From Pseudomonadota bacterium (GTDB lineage Bacteria; Myxococcota; Myxococcia; Myxococcales; Myxococcaceae), in contig JAFAAN010000040.1 of assembly GCA_023426545.1 (NCBI GenBank), positions 69,581 through 133,580 of the forward strand: 64,000 nucleotides of DNA, read 5' to 3'. Below are positions 17,254 to 25,344 of the stretch, in pieces. Made by a program: the position numbers and the translations under genes. How positions within the stretch are numbered: the stretch's first letter is position 1; each line of letters begins with the position of its first letter. The notes beneath the pieces are model-generated. The model did no database searches. It was not told the origin of the DNA and worked only from the letters and a program-made list of their open reading frames with translations.

Positions 17254-18444
17254 TCACTTCGCTCGCTGCGAGAGCATCTGCGCGACGCCGTACAGCTTGG
17301 CGAAGCCCGCGGCTTCCGAGCCGTTCCACAGCACGTTGGCTTCTCCGTACGTCGCCACCTTCGCGTCCATCAGCGAGTGCGGCGAGCGCACGCCCTCCAC
17401 CACCTGGGTCCGCGGGTGCAGCACCAGCCGCACGTCGCCCGTCACGCGCTCCTGCGACGAGGAGAGGAACGCCTCCAGGTCCTTCACCAGCGGGTCGAAG
17501 AAGTGGCCCTCGTGCAGCAGCGAGCCGTAGAGGTTGCCCATCGACTCCTTCCAGAAGAGCTGCTTGCCGGAGAGCACCAGCTTCTCCAGCTCTCGGTGCG
17601 CGGTGACGAGCAGGTGCGCCGCGGGCGCCTCGAAGCCCACCCGGCCCTTGATGCCGAGAATGGTGTCGCCCAGGTGCACGCCCCGGCCGATGCCGTAGGT
17701 GCGCCCCAGCGCGTTGAGCGCCTCCACCAGCTTCACGGGGCCCAGCTTCTCGCCGTCCAGCGCCACGGGGACGCCCTTCTCGAAGGACACGGTGAGGGGG
17801 CGGGGCTTCAGGTCCGCGGGCAGCTCGCCGCCGGGGAAGGCCGCCTCGGGCAGCGCCTTCCAGGAGTCCAGCGTCTCGGCGCCGCCCACGGAGGTGCCCC
17901 ACATGCCCTCGTTGACGGAGTAGGAGCCCAGCTTCGGCGGCAGGTGGATGCCGCGCTCGGCCAGGTAGGACAGCTCCTGCTGACGGCTCAGGGACAGCGT
18001 GCGGATGGGCGTGAGCAGCTCCAGCTCCGGCGCCAGCGAGCGGAAGGCCACGTCGAAGCGCACCTGGTCATTGCCCGCGCCGGTGCTGCCGTGCGCCAGC
18101 GCCTGGACGCCCTTCTCGCGCGCCACGCGGACGACCTCTGCCGCCTGACAGGCCCGCTCGGCGGACACGCTCAGCGGGTAGACCTGACCGCGCAGCACGT
18201 TGCCGGCGATGAGGTAGCGCAGGTAGCCCTGGAAGAGCACCTCGCGCGCGTCCACCGTCACGTGCTCCACCGCGGCGAGCTGCTGGGACAGCGCAGCGAT
18301 GCGCTCCAGCTGCTCGGGCGGGAAGCCGCCGGTGTCCACCGTGACGGTGATGACGCCGTAGCCCTGCTCGCGCAGGTAGACGGCGCAGAAAGCGGTATCG
18401 AGTCCGCCGGAGAAGGCCAGCACCACGTTCTTCTTGTTGCTCAT
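17254..18444 (-). CDS. argG: Argininosuccinate synthase ArgG
   Basis: A 396-residue ATP-dependent ligase that joins citrulline and aspartate. The N-terminal PP-loop LAFSGGLDTAFC binds ATP. ALAHGSTGAGNDQVRFDVAF is the citrulline/aspartate region, followed by SYSVNEGMWGTSVGG and LGDTILGIKGRVGFEAPAA. The sequence, with TVDTGGFPPEQLERI after the PP-loop and GNVLRGQVYPLSVSAER, looks to me more like the Bacteroidetes-type ArgG than the enterobacterial one. The start codon ATG at 18444 follows a GGAGCG site. It lies 25 bp after argH and 7 bp before the P-loop gene. Confidence 0.93.
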   Translation of the reverse strand: MSNKKNVVLAFSGGLDTAFCAVYLREQGYGVITVTVDTGGFPPEQLERIAALSQQLAAVEHVTVDAREVLFQGYLRYLIAGNVLRGQVYPLSVSAERACQAAEVVRVAREKGVQALAHGSTGAGNDQVRFDVAFRSLAPELELLTPIRTLSLSRQQELSYLAERGIHLPPKLGSYSVNEGMWGTSVGGAETLDSWKALPEAAFPGGELPADLKPRPLTVSFEKGVPVALDGEKLGPVKLVEALNALGRTYGIGRGVHLGDTILGIKGRVGFEAPAAHLLVTAHRELEKLVLSGKQLFWKESMGNLYGSLLHEGHFFDPLVKDLEAFLSSSQERVTGDVRLVLHPRTQVVEGVRSPHSLMDAKVATYGEANVLWNGSEAAGFAKLYGVAQMLSQRAK

Positions 18445-18469
18445 GATTCGCTCCTCGCGGGGAAGCAGT

Positions 18470-19819
18470 TCAAAGCGTCCAGACGCGCGCGGCGGCGTCG
18501 GCCACCGCGCGGTGCGTCCCATCGAGCCAGGCGCGCGCGGCGGCCAGCTCCTCCCGGGCCTGGGGCAGCCCCAGGTTGCCGGCGCCCCCCAGGTGGGTGG
18601 CCGTCAGGGCCCCGCGGTCGGGGCGGAAGGTGCCCTCCACCAGCTCGCGGCCCACCTGCTTGTAGGCGTCGCGGAAGGCCTGCCCCTGGGCCACCAGCGC
18701 GTAGGCGTGGTGGGCGGCGTACAGCGTGTCGTCGCTCGCGCGCGCCGCGGCGTCCGCCTTCACCTGGAGCGCGGGCACCAGCCGGGTGAGCACGTCCAGC
18801 AGCTCGCGCGTGGAGCCCAGCGCCGCCAGGGTGGGGGACTTCAGGAGCTGGAAGTCGCGGTGGTAGCTGGAGGGCAGCCCGCCCGCGATGGCCTCCACCT
18901 GGTGCGCCAGCCCGCGGAGCTCGCGGCAGCGGCCCCGCGCCAGCTCCACCACATCCGGGTTCTTCTTCTGCGGCATGATGGACGAGCCCGTGGTGTACGC
19001 GTCCGGCAGGCCGAGGAAGCCGAACTCGTCCATGCTGTAGAGCTGCACGTCCCACAGCCACTTCTCCAGCGTGCCCGCCACCGAGCACGCCCAGCCCAGC
19101 ACCGCCGCCTCGTGGCGGCCGCGGCCGTTCTGCACGTCGATGGGGCTGCGCTGCACGCGGGAGAAGCCGAGCAACGCCGCCACGTACTCCCGGTCGATGG
19201 GCAGCGGCACGCCGAAGCCCGCCGCCGCGCCCAGCGGGCAGCGGTCCAGCCGCGCCCACACGCCGCGCAGGGCCTCCAGCTCCTCCAGGAGCCCCTCCGC
19301 GAAGGCCATGCCCCATAGGCCGAAGGTGGACGGCATGGCCCGCCGCAGGTGCGTGTAGCCCGGCAGCGCCACGCCCGCGTGCGCCTGGGCGAAGTCCAGG
19401 AAGGCCCCCGCCAGCTCCGCGGTCCGCGCGCCCAGCGTCAGCAGCTCCTCACGCAGCAGCAGGCGCAGGGCCAGCTGCACCTGGTCGTTGCGCGAGCGCC
19501 CCAGGTGGATGCGCTTGCCCGGCTCGCCCACGCGCTCCACCAGGGCCGCCTCCAGCGCGGTGTGGCCGTCCTCCTGCTCGGGCCGGATGACGAAGGCGCC
19601 AGCGCGAGCCTCGTCGTGCAGCGCCTGGAGCGCCGTCACCAGGGACTTCGCCTCCGCGTCCTTCAGCAGGCCCACGTGTGCCAGCATCCGCGCGTGCGCG
19701 GCCGAGCCGAGCGCGTCATGCGGCGCCAGCGCCAGGTCCACCACCGGGTCGTTGCCCACCGTGAAGCGGTGGATGGCCGTGTCCAGGGGAAGGCCCTTGC
19801 CCCACAGCGTGTCAGCCAC
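18470..19819 (-). CDS. argH: Argininosuccinate lyase ArgH
   Basis: A 449-residue homotetrameric lyase that splits argininosuccinate into arginine and fumarate. The fumarase/aspartase superfamily signature GSSIMPQKKNPD is present, with the catalytic serine loop; GEPGKRIHLGRSRNDQV and GYTHLRRAMPS are the other two conserved blocks. The length is ordinary, with no acetyltransferase fused at the C-terminus, so the N-acylglutamate-forming enzyme must be elsewhere. Its start overlaps the upstream argE stop by 8 bp, which supports translational coupling. Confidence 0.94.
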   Translation of the reverse strand: MADTLWGKGLPLDTAIHRFTVGNDPVVDLALAPHDALGSAAHARMLAHVGLLKDAEAKSLVTALQALHDEARAGAFVIRPEQEDGHTALEAALVERVGEPGKRIHLGRSRNDQVQLALRLLLREELLTLGARTAELAGAFLDFAQAHAGVALPGYTHLRRAMPSTFGLWGMAFAEGLLEELEALRGVWARLDRCPLGAAAGFGVPLPIDREYVAALLGFSRVQRSPIDVQNGRGRHEAAVLGWACSVAGTLEKWLWDVQLYSMDEFGFLGLPDAYTTGSSIMPQKKNPDVVELARGRCRELRGLAHQVEAIAGGLPSSYHRDFQLLKSPTLAALGSTRELLDVLTRLVPALQVKADAAARASDDTLYAAHHAYALVAQGQAFRDAYKQVGRELVEGTFRPDRGALTATHLGGAGNLGLPQAREELAAARAWLDGTHRAVADAAARVWTL

Positions 19820-20873
19820 GCGCCGCCTCCTCGAAGTAACCGCGCACCAGCCGCGCGTAGAAGGCGGCGCCGGCTTCCAGCTCCGCCCGGGTGATGAACT
19901 CGTCCGCCAGGTGGCTGCGGAGCGTGTCGCCGGGGCCCACCTTCACCGCGGGGATGTTCCCCAGGAAGGCCCAGTCCGACGCCGTGCTGGAGCCCACCGG
20001 CTGCTCGCCCGAGGCCGCCACCGCCGCCCGGACGATGGGCGCCTCCGCGGGCGTCGACTTCGGCAGGTAGCGCTCCGAATGCACCTGCACCTCGCTCCTC
20101 AGCGCGCCCGCCACCTGCCGGGCCACCAGCGCGTGCTCCATGCCCGGCGTGGTGCGCAGGTCCACGAAGAACTCGCAGCGGTCCGGCACCTGGTTGCGCG
20201 CCAGCCCGCCCGACACCTGCGTCACCTGCGCCCGCGCTTCACCCAGCAGCGGGTGGGGCGGGAAGCGCAGCTCGGCCAGCACCGCGATGTCCGAGGCCGC
20301 CAGGTGGATGGCGTTGACGGCCTCGGTGGTGTGCGCGTGCGCGACGTGCGCGCTCTTGCCGTGGGCGGTGCAGCGCAGGAGCAGCATGCCGCGCTGCGCG
20401 GTGCAGGGCTTCAGGCTGGTGGGCTCGCCGACGATGGCGGCGTCCAGCGGCCCCAGCTTCGGCAGCAGCGTGCCCAGGCCCTGGCCCCCCGTCTCTTCCT
20501 CGGCGGTGAACGCGAACACCACCTCCGCGTCCGCGGGCGCGCCCTCGGCGAGCAGCGTCCGCGCGGCCAGCAGCATCCCCGTCACGCAGCCCTTGGCGTC
20601 GTTGCTGCCCAGGCCGTACAGCCGGTCCTCGCGCCACAACGGCGCGTGGGGCTCGTACGTCCACCCGGCGCACGGCTTCACCGTGTCCAGGTGCGAGTTG
20701 ACGAGCAGCCGGCGCGGCCCGCTCCCCACGGAGAACCACACGTTGTGGCCCTGCCGCTGGACGCGCGCGCCCCAGCCCTCCGCCCACCCGGACACGGCGT
20801 CCGCGATGCGGCCCTCGTCACCCGACACGCTGGGGATGGCCACCAGCGCCTGGAGCAGCTCCGCCGCGTTCAT
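19812..20873 (-). CDS. argE: M20 deacylase ArgE (acyl-ornithine or acyl-citrulline)
   Basis: A 353-residue zinc peptidase-fold enzyme. The metal motifs are VNSHLDTVKP, GSNDAKGCVTG, FTAEEETGGQG with the general-base Glu-Glu pair, and VGEPTSLKP; the dimerisation domain carries GKSAHVAHAH. Because the operon also encodes an N-acylornithine carbamoyltransferase, the likely substrate is N-acyl-citrulline rather than N-acetylornithine, as in the Xanthomonas and Bacteroides pathways. That is an inference from context. It overlaps argB by 4 bp (20870-20873) and argH by 8 bp. Confidence 0.88.
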   Translation of the reverse strand: MNAAELLQALVAIPSVSGDEGRIADAVSGWAEGWGARVQRQGHNVWFSVGSGPRRLLVNSHLDTVKPCAGWTYEPHAPLWREDRLYGLGSNDAKGCVTGMLLAARTLLAEGAPADAEVVFAFTAEEETGGQGLGTLLPKLGPLDAAIVGEPTSLKPCTAQRGMLLLRCTAHGKSAHVAHAHTTEAVNAIHLAASDIAVLAELRFPPHPLLGEARAQVTQVSGGLARNQVPDRCEFFVDLRTTPGMEHALVARQVAGALRSEVQVHSERYLPKSTPAEAPIVRAAVAASGEQPVGSSTASDWAFLGNIPAVKVGPGDTLRSHLADEFITRAELEAGAAFYARLVRGYFEEAARG

Positions 20874-21796
20874 CCCACCGCCCCGGCGGGCTTCTGGGCC
20901 GTCTCCCGCACGACCATGGTGCCGCTACCCTCGTTGGTGAAGACCTCTTCCAGCAGCGCGTTGGGCTGCACCCCGCTCACCAGGTGGACGCTGCCCACGC
21001 CGCCCACGAGCGCGTGGCGGATGGCGTGCGCCTTGGGCTTCATGCCGCCGGAGATGACGCCGGTGCGCTCCATGGTGGCCAGGTCCGTGAGGTTGGCCAG
21101 CGTGACGAGCGACGACGGGTCGTTCACGTCCGCGAGCAGCCCCGGCACCTGGACGAGGAAGAAGAGCTTCTCCGCGCTCAGGGCCACCGCCAGCGCCGCG
21201 GCCACGGTGTCCGCGTTGGTGTTGTACACGGCGCCATCCGCGCCCCCCGACAGCGGGGCGATGACGGGCACGTAGTCGGCCGAGCGCAGGTGCTCCACCA
21301 CGCGCGTGTCCACCGCCTCGATGTCACCCACCAGGCCGTAGTCCACGAGCCTGCCCTCGGTGGCGCCGGCCTCGGTGACCATGACGGGGGGGCGCTTGCG
21401 CGCCTTGATGAGGCCGGCATCCACGCCGCTCAGGCCCACCGCGGGCACGCCCGCCGCCTGGAGGTCCGCGAGCAGGTCGGTGTGCAGCTTGCCCGCGAGC
21501 ACCATCTTCGCCGCGTCCAGCACGGGCGCGGAGGTGACGCGGCGCCCCGCCACCTTCTCCACCGGCAGGTGGAGGGCGTCACACAGCGTGTCCAGCTCCG
21601 GGCCGCCGCCGTGCACCACGACGGGGCGGATGGAGAAGGTCCACAGCAGGGCAATCTGCTCGCAGGCGGCGCGGCGCAGACGCGGGTCGCTCAGCATGGC
21701 GCCGCCAAGCTTCACCACGAACGTCTTGCGGCGGAACTGCTGCACGTACTTCGCCGCGTGTCGAAGCGCGGAGTAGGGGTCGGGCGAGAGGGGCAC
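20870..21796 (-). CDS. argB: N-acylglutamate kinase ArgB
   Basis: A 308-residue amino-acid kinase that phosphorylates N-acetyl- or N-acyl-glutamate. Motifs in order are FVVKLGGAMLSD, VVVHGGGPELD, VGLSGVDAGLIKARKR, YNTNADTVAAALA and the late GGMKPKAHAI. The start is GTG at 21796 and its ribosome site is GAAAGGAG-like. It follows the carbamoyltransferase gene by 42 bp and overlaps argE by 4 bp. The GTG start and the N-terminal helix (SALRHAAKYVQQFRRK) resemble arginine-sensitive NAGK enzymes, so feedback inhibition is possible. Confidence 0.92.
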   Translation of the reverse strand: MPLSPDPYSALRHAAKYVQQFRRKTFVVKLGGAMLSDPRLRRAACEQIALLWTFSIRPVVVHGGGPELDTLCDALHLPVEKVAGRRVTSAPVLDAAKMVLAGKLHTDLLADLQAAGVPAVGLSGVDAGLIKARKRPPVMVTEAGATEGRLVDYGLVGDIEAVDTRVVEHLRSADYVPVIAPLSGGADGAVYNTNADTVAAALAVALSAEKLFFLVQVPGLLADVNDPSSLVTLANLTDLATMERTGVISGGMKPKAHAIRHALVGGVGSVHLVSGVQPNALLEEVFTNEGSGTMVVRETAQKPAGAVG

Positions 21797-21838
21797 GTGA
21801 GACCTCGAAGTCAGAAAGGAGAGAGTGCTGGAGGCCGC

Positions 21839-22846
21839 TCAACGCGAGCGCATCCAGTGCAGCAGCGCCCGTTGGACGTGGTAGCGATTGCCGGCCTCGT
21901 CTACGACGCGGCTGCTCGGATGGTCCAGGACCTCATCGGCCACCTCCACGTTCCGCCGCACGGGCAGGCAGTGGAGGAAGACCGCGTCCTGCTCCGCGCG
22001 CGACATCGTCAGGCGCGTGGGCATCCAGCCGGAGTACGAGGCGAGCAGCGCGGTGACGTCGTTCGGCGAGAAGGCCGCCGCGGCGGTGGGCCCCCAGGAC
22101 TTGGCATAGACAGCGCGGCTGCCGGCCAGGGCCTCGTCCTGGTCGTGGGTATAGGTGATGCTGCCGCCAGTGGCCCGGGCGTAGGCCTCCGCTTCGGCGC
22201 GCACGGCCGGGTGCAGCTCGAACCCGGGAGGGTGGGCGACGCGGACCTCGCAGCCCGCGGCCGCCGCGCTCAGCAGGAAGGAGTTGGGCACGGCCTTGGG
22301 CAGCGGCTTGATGTGCGGCGCCCACGTCAGCGTCACCGGCAGCTTCTTCGTGGCACCGAACGTCTCGCGCAGCGTGAGCACGTCCGCCAGGCCCTGGCAG
22401 GGGTGCTCGCGGGCGGACTCCATGCTGACCACCGGCACGGTGGCCCACTTGCGGAAGGCGTTGATGACGGGGTCGACCTCGTCCTCCTCGTCACCGCCGC
22501 CCTGCGAGAAGGTGCGCACGCCCAGCATGTCCACGAAGCGCGACAGGACGGGGGCGGCCTCCTTGAGGTGCTCGGCCCGGTCCGAGTTCATCACCGCGCC
22601 CTCGCGGTGCTCCAGCTTCCAGACGCCGGCGCCCACATCCAGGATGATGGCGTTGCCGCCGCCGCGCAGCATGACGGCCTCGAACGAGGTGCGCGTGCGC
22701 AGCGACGGGTTGAAGAACACCATGCCCAGCAGGGTGTTGGCGAAGAGCGCCTGCTCCGGGCCCTTCTTCTTCCATGCGGCCGCCTGGGCGAGCACCGCCT
22801 CCACGCCCTCGGGCCCCAGATCCTTGATGTGCGTGACGTGCTTCAT
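21839..22846 (-). CDS. argF': N-acylornithine carbamoyltransferase (acetyl or succinyl type)
   Basis: A 335-residue transcarbamylase. The carbamoyl-phosphate loop FNPSLRTRTSFE, HPCQGLAD and HCLPVRRN are conserved. The tryptophan in AGVWKLEH, LTWAPHIKPLPKAVPNSF and AKSWG are features of acetyl- and succinyl-ornithine transcarbamylases, not ordinary OTCases. At the position that in known enzymes separates acetyl (Glu) from succinyl (Pro) substrates I read Ala in NSDRAEHL, so the acyl group cannot be decided. The residue matching the carboxylated lysine of the Xanthomonas enzyme is Glu here (RRNVE). The ATG at 22846 follows GGAGGAGAG. It is the first gene of the operon. Confidence 0.85.
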   Translation of the reverse strand: MKHVTHIKDLGPEGVEAVLAQAAAWKKKGPEQALFANTLLGMVFFNPSLRTRTSFEAVMLRGGGNAIILDVGAGVWKLEHREGAVMNSDRAEHLKEAAPVLSRFVDMLGVRTFSQGGGDEEDEVDPVINAFRKWATVPVVSMESAREHPCQGLADVLTLRETFGATKKLPVTLTWAPHIKPLPKAVPNSFLLSAAAAGCEVRVAHPPGFELHPAVRAEAEAYARATGGSITYTHDQDEALAGSRAVYAKSWGPTAAAAFSPNDVTALLASYSGWMPTRLTMSRAEQDAVFLHCLPVRRNVEVADEVLDHPSSRVVDEAGNRYHVQRALLHWMRSR

Positions 22847-22873
22847 GGCCCTCTCCTCCCAACGGCTGCCGCC

Positions 22874-22896
22874 TGCATATTCGATGCGAATATGCA
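22874..22896. promoter_or_regulatory. Candidate ArgR operator (10-bp inverted repeat)
   Basis: TGCATATTCG and CGAATATGCA form perfect 10-bp arms around ATG. It lies 28 bp upstream of the carbamoyltransferase start, in the interval between the arginine operon and argR. The form (imperfect A/T-rich palindrome of about 20 bp near the operon start) matches ARG boxes bound by ArgR hexamers. Confidence 0.65.
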
Positions 22897-22991
22897 TGAA
22901 AATGCGTGCATCGCCCTGAAAAGGGGGCGGATATTATGCAGCAAGACGCGCCGCGCAAGCGGATTCTTCGCAAGAGGCTCATGCATGTTCT

Positions 22992-23009
22992 TGCATGCAT
23001 ATGCATGAA
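22992..23009. promoter_or_regulatory. Candidate ArgR operator overlapping the argR leader
   Basis: A perfect 14-bp palindrome CATGCATATGCATG occupies 22994-23007, with further TGCAT copies on both sides (22983, 23012). It sits 20 bp before the argR start, so ArgR bound here would repress its own gene. TGCAT occurs about eight times between 22870 and 23015, far above expectation in DNA of this composition. Confidence 0.6.
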
Positions 23010-23026
23010 GATGCATCTTGATGAGA

Positions 23027-23449
23027 ATGAACCTGGACGAGGCCATCCTGCGGCTCATCACCGAGCGGGAGATCGGCGATCAGGCCGTGCTGCAGCAGCT
23101 CCTGGAGGCTGAAGGTCAGGCGCCGAGTCAGTCCACCCTGTCCCGGCGGCTGAAGAAGCTGGGCATCCAGAAGGTGGCGGGGCGCTACCAGCGAGCGCCG
23201 GCCGCGCCCGCGGTGGTGCCCGAGCGGCCGCGCGTCACCATCCTGGAGGCGCCGCCCAACCTGCTGGTGCTCCGGACGGCGCCGGGCTTCGCGCCGGTGC
23301 TCGCGCTGGCGCTGGACAGGGAGCGGGAGCTGCCGGGCCTGGCGGGGACGGTGGCGGGAGACGACACCATCTTCGTCGCGGTGACCGACCCGGCGCTGCT
23401 TCGGGACGTGCGCGCGGCGGTGGAGCGGCTGCTGTCGCTGGGGACCTGA
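23027..23449 (+). CDS. argR: Arginine repressor ArgR
   Basis: A 140-residue hexameric repressor. The N-terminal winged helix includes QSTLSRRLKKLGIQKVAGRY, matching the TQATVSRD-type recognition helix. The C-terminal arginine-binding domain ends with GTVAGDDTIFVAVTD, which carries the paired aspartates that bind arginine. It is about ten residues shorter than E. coli ArgR. ATG at 23027 is preferred, with an in-frame ATG at 23021. It is transcribed divergently from the arginine operon across 180 bp of palindrome-rich DNA, so control of both directions by arginine is expected. Confidence 0.92.
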   Translation: MNLDEAILRLITEREIGDQAVLQQLLEAEGQAPSQSTLSRRLKKLGIQKVAGRYQRAPAAPAVVPERPRVTILEAPPNLLVLRTAPGFAPVLALALDRERELPGLAGTVAGDDTIFVAVTDPALLRDVRAAVERLLSLGT

Positions 23450-23808
23450 GCCCCGAGGGCGTCACGGGGCCGGGCAGCGGGATGAAGGCGGGCACCTGAC
23501 GCCAGAGCTTGGCGTCCCACGCTCCTCATCTCTTCGCCAGGCTGATGTCCGTCACCGGACCGCAGTTGATGCAGGTGGAAGTCCTGAAACGCCGGGCGAC
23601 TCCGGCTGAATCACCAGGACGTGCCGGGTCAGGTGTTGCGAGGAAGACGCCGCGCCGTGTACGGCCGTGTCGTTACCTACCACCTGCGTCCAGGGGAATC
23701 GTTGCGCCGTGAGGGGGATCCACCCCATTTTCCCAAGATTTCTCGTTGAGGACGTAGGTTCTGTTGGGGGGAGCGGCGAACCCGTCTGGCCTGGAGGTGA
23801 ATGTGGGC
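23450..23808. other. Intergenic stretch without a recognisable gene
   Basis: 359 bp between argR and the sigma factor gene. A 6-bp hairpin (GCCCCG/CGGGGC) follows the argR stop at about 23451-23471 and has no T-run. I see no credible coding sequence; the short open frames here lack family features. The last 100 bp should hold the promoter of the sigma factor gene. Confidence 0.5.
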
Positions 23809-24357
23809 ATGTCGGAGCTGACAGAGCTACTGGACCACGCGCGCAAGGGGGAGCAGGGCGCGCGGGATGCGTTGATGGCGGCGGCCTATCGGGAGTTGCA
23901 GCAGATGGCGCAGCGGGCCGTGCACGACACGTCGTCTCCGTCCCCGCAGCCCGGGGTGTTGGTGACGGAGGTCTGGCTGCGGCTCTTCGGCGATGGGGCG
24001 CCGGCCGAGGCGCGGCGCCACTTCTTCGGGGCCGCGGCCCAGGCCATGCGGCGGGTGATGGTCGACCAGACGCGGCTCCGCCGGGCGCAGGTCCGCGAGG
24101 CCCGGCTGGAGCGGCTGAGCCTGGGCGGCACGGAGGCGGACGTCCCGGCCGGGCTGAGCCTGGAGGTGCTGGCGCTGGACCGGGCGCTGGCGGAACTGGA
24201 GACCTTCCAGCCCCGGCTCGCGCGTATGCTGGAGCTCCGCTACTTCGTGGGGCTGGACCTCCACGACACCGCCGCGGTGCTGGGCGTGTCGCCTGTCACC
24301 ATGAAGCGCGACTGGACCTATGTCCGCGGCTGGCTGCTGGCGCGGCTGGGAAATTGA
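23809..24357 (+). CDS. ECF-type RNA polymerase sigma factor
   Basis: A 182-residue sigma factor of the ECF-like group often found in planctomycetes and myxobacteria (Pfam Sigma70_ECF type). Region 2 includes ALMAAAYRELQQMAQ and HFFGAAAQAMRRVMVDQTRLRRA. Region 4 carries LELRYFVGLDLHDTAAVLGVSPVTMKRDW, a helix-turn-helix with the recognition helix SPVTMKRDW. No anti-sigma factor gene lies next to it, and no kinase follows, which is unusual for the group. The ATG at 23809 follows GGAGGTGA; GTG at 23803 is an alternative. Promoter targets are unknown. Confidence 0.88.
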   Translation: MSELTELLDHARKGEQGARDALMAAAYRELQQMAQRAVHDTSSPSPQPGVLVTEVWLRLFGDGAPAEARRHFFGAAAQAMRRVMVDQTRLRRAQVREARLERLSLGGTEADVPAGLSLEVLALDRALAELETFQPRLARMLELRYFVGLDLHDTAAVLGVSPVTMKRDWTYVRGWLLARLGN

Positions 24358-24410
24358 GCCGGGGCTCCGCGCGTATGCGCGGGCCCGGCGTATGAGGCCG
24401 CGGGGGAGGC

Positions 24411-25265
24411 TCAGCGCTTGACGGCCGCGGTGACAGCGTCCGCGAGCGGCGTCGTCGGCCGCCCGATGAGGCGGCGCAGGTCACCCGAGGTGTCATTCAG
24501 GTCGCCGCGCCCGGCGCCCGCGTCGGAGTCCGCCACCAACTCGGCGAAGGGCGGGGGGACGCCCACGCCGATGAGCGCGCCCACGTGGTCCGCCTGCGAC
24601 AGGTCCTTGTAGACGACCGGCTTACCCGTCTGCCGTGAGACCTCCGCGGCCAACTCGGCGGTGGTGAAGTCGGTGTCGCCGGCCAGCTCGTAGACCTTGT
24701 TCTCATGCCCCGTGCTGGTGAGCACGGCCACCGCGGCGGCGGCGTAGTCCGCCCGGCTGGCGGCGGCGATGCGGCCCTGGCCCGAGCTGCCGAAGAAGGC
24801 GCCGTGCGCCAGCGCTGGCGCCAGGTTCTCCGTGTAGTTCTCCGTGTACCAGCCGTTGCGGAGGAAGACGAAGGGCAGGCCGGACGCGCGAATCGCCTCC
24901 TCGGTCGCCTTGTGCTCGGCGGCGAGCGACATGCCCGAGGTGTCCGCGTGCAGGATACTGGTGTACGCAATCAGCCGCACGCCCGCCTTCTTCGCCGCGT
25001 CCACCACCGCCTGGTGCTGCGCCGCGCGCTGGCCGACCTCGCTGGAGGAAATCAGCAGCACCTTGTCCACGCCGGCGAACGCGGGGCCCAGCGTCTCCGG
25101 CTTGCTGTAGTCCGCCTGCCGGACCTGGACGCCCTTGGCCGCCAGGTCGGCTGCCTTGTTGGGGTCGCGCACGGCGACGGCGATGTCCTTCGCGGGGACC
25201 TTCTCGAGCAGGCCCGCGACCACCAGGCGGCCCAGCTTTCCGGTTGCTGCAGTCACGAGAATCAT
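24411..25265 (-). CDS. qorB: NmrA-like NAD(P)H:quinone oxidoreductase (QorB type)
   Basis: A 284-residue atypical short-chain dehydrogenase. The start ILVTAATGKLGRLVV is the NAD(P)-binding loop; KVLLISSSEVGQR, HADTSGMSLAAEHKATEEAI, FLRNGWYTENY and YELAGDTDFTTAELA are typical of E. coli YtfG/QorB. Members reduce quinones, probably for redox or electrophile protection. ATG at 25265 precedes the Rossmann loop by one residue. It is divergent from an HxlR-family regulator gene, the same arrangement as ytfG-ytfH in E. coli, which supports regulation by that neighbour. Confidence 0.88.
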   Translation of the reverse strand: MILVTAATGKLGRLVVAGLLEKVPAKDIAVAVRDPNKAADLAAKGVQVRQADYSKPETLGPAFAGVDKVLLISSSEVGQRAAQHQAVVDAAKKAGVRLIAYTSILHADTSGMSLAAEHKATEEAIRASGLPFVFLRNGWYTENYTENLAPALAHGAFFGSSGQGRIAAASRADYAAAAVAVLTSTGHENKVYELAGDTDFTTAELAAEVSRQTGKPVVYKDLSQADHVGALIGVGVPPPFAELVADSDAGAGRGDLNDTSGDLRRLIGRPTTPLADAVTAAVKR

Positions 25266-25312
25266 GGGGTTCGCATCTCCTGTCGGGGAACCTAACGGCG
25301 CCACTCACTGCT

Positions 25313-25322
25313 GGTAAGTACC
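25313..25322. promoter_or_regulatory. Candidate HxlR/QorR operator half-site pair
   Basis: GGTAAGTACC holds GGTA and TACC as mirrored arms around AG in the 79-bp gap between qorB and the HxlR-family gene. HxlR-type regulators commonly bind short GTA/TAC dyads in such divergent regions. Support is positional and by pattern only. Confidence 0.35.
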
Positions 25323-25344
25323 CACCTTGGGGTCAGTGACAGGC

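Noticed and set aside
20984..23008. A 674-codon open frame on the plus strand opposite argB and the carbamoyltransferase
   Set aside because: Antisense shadow of two conserved enzymes; composition is Arg/His/Gln-rich and no motif is seen.
23509..23712. A 67-codon open frame between argR and the sigma factor gene
   Set aside because: No ribosome site, no family feature and Arg/Pro-rich composition typical of chance frames.
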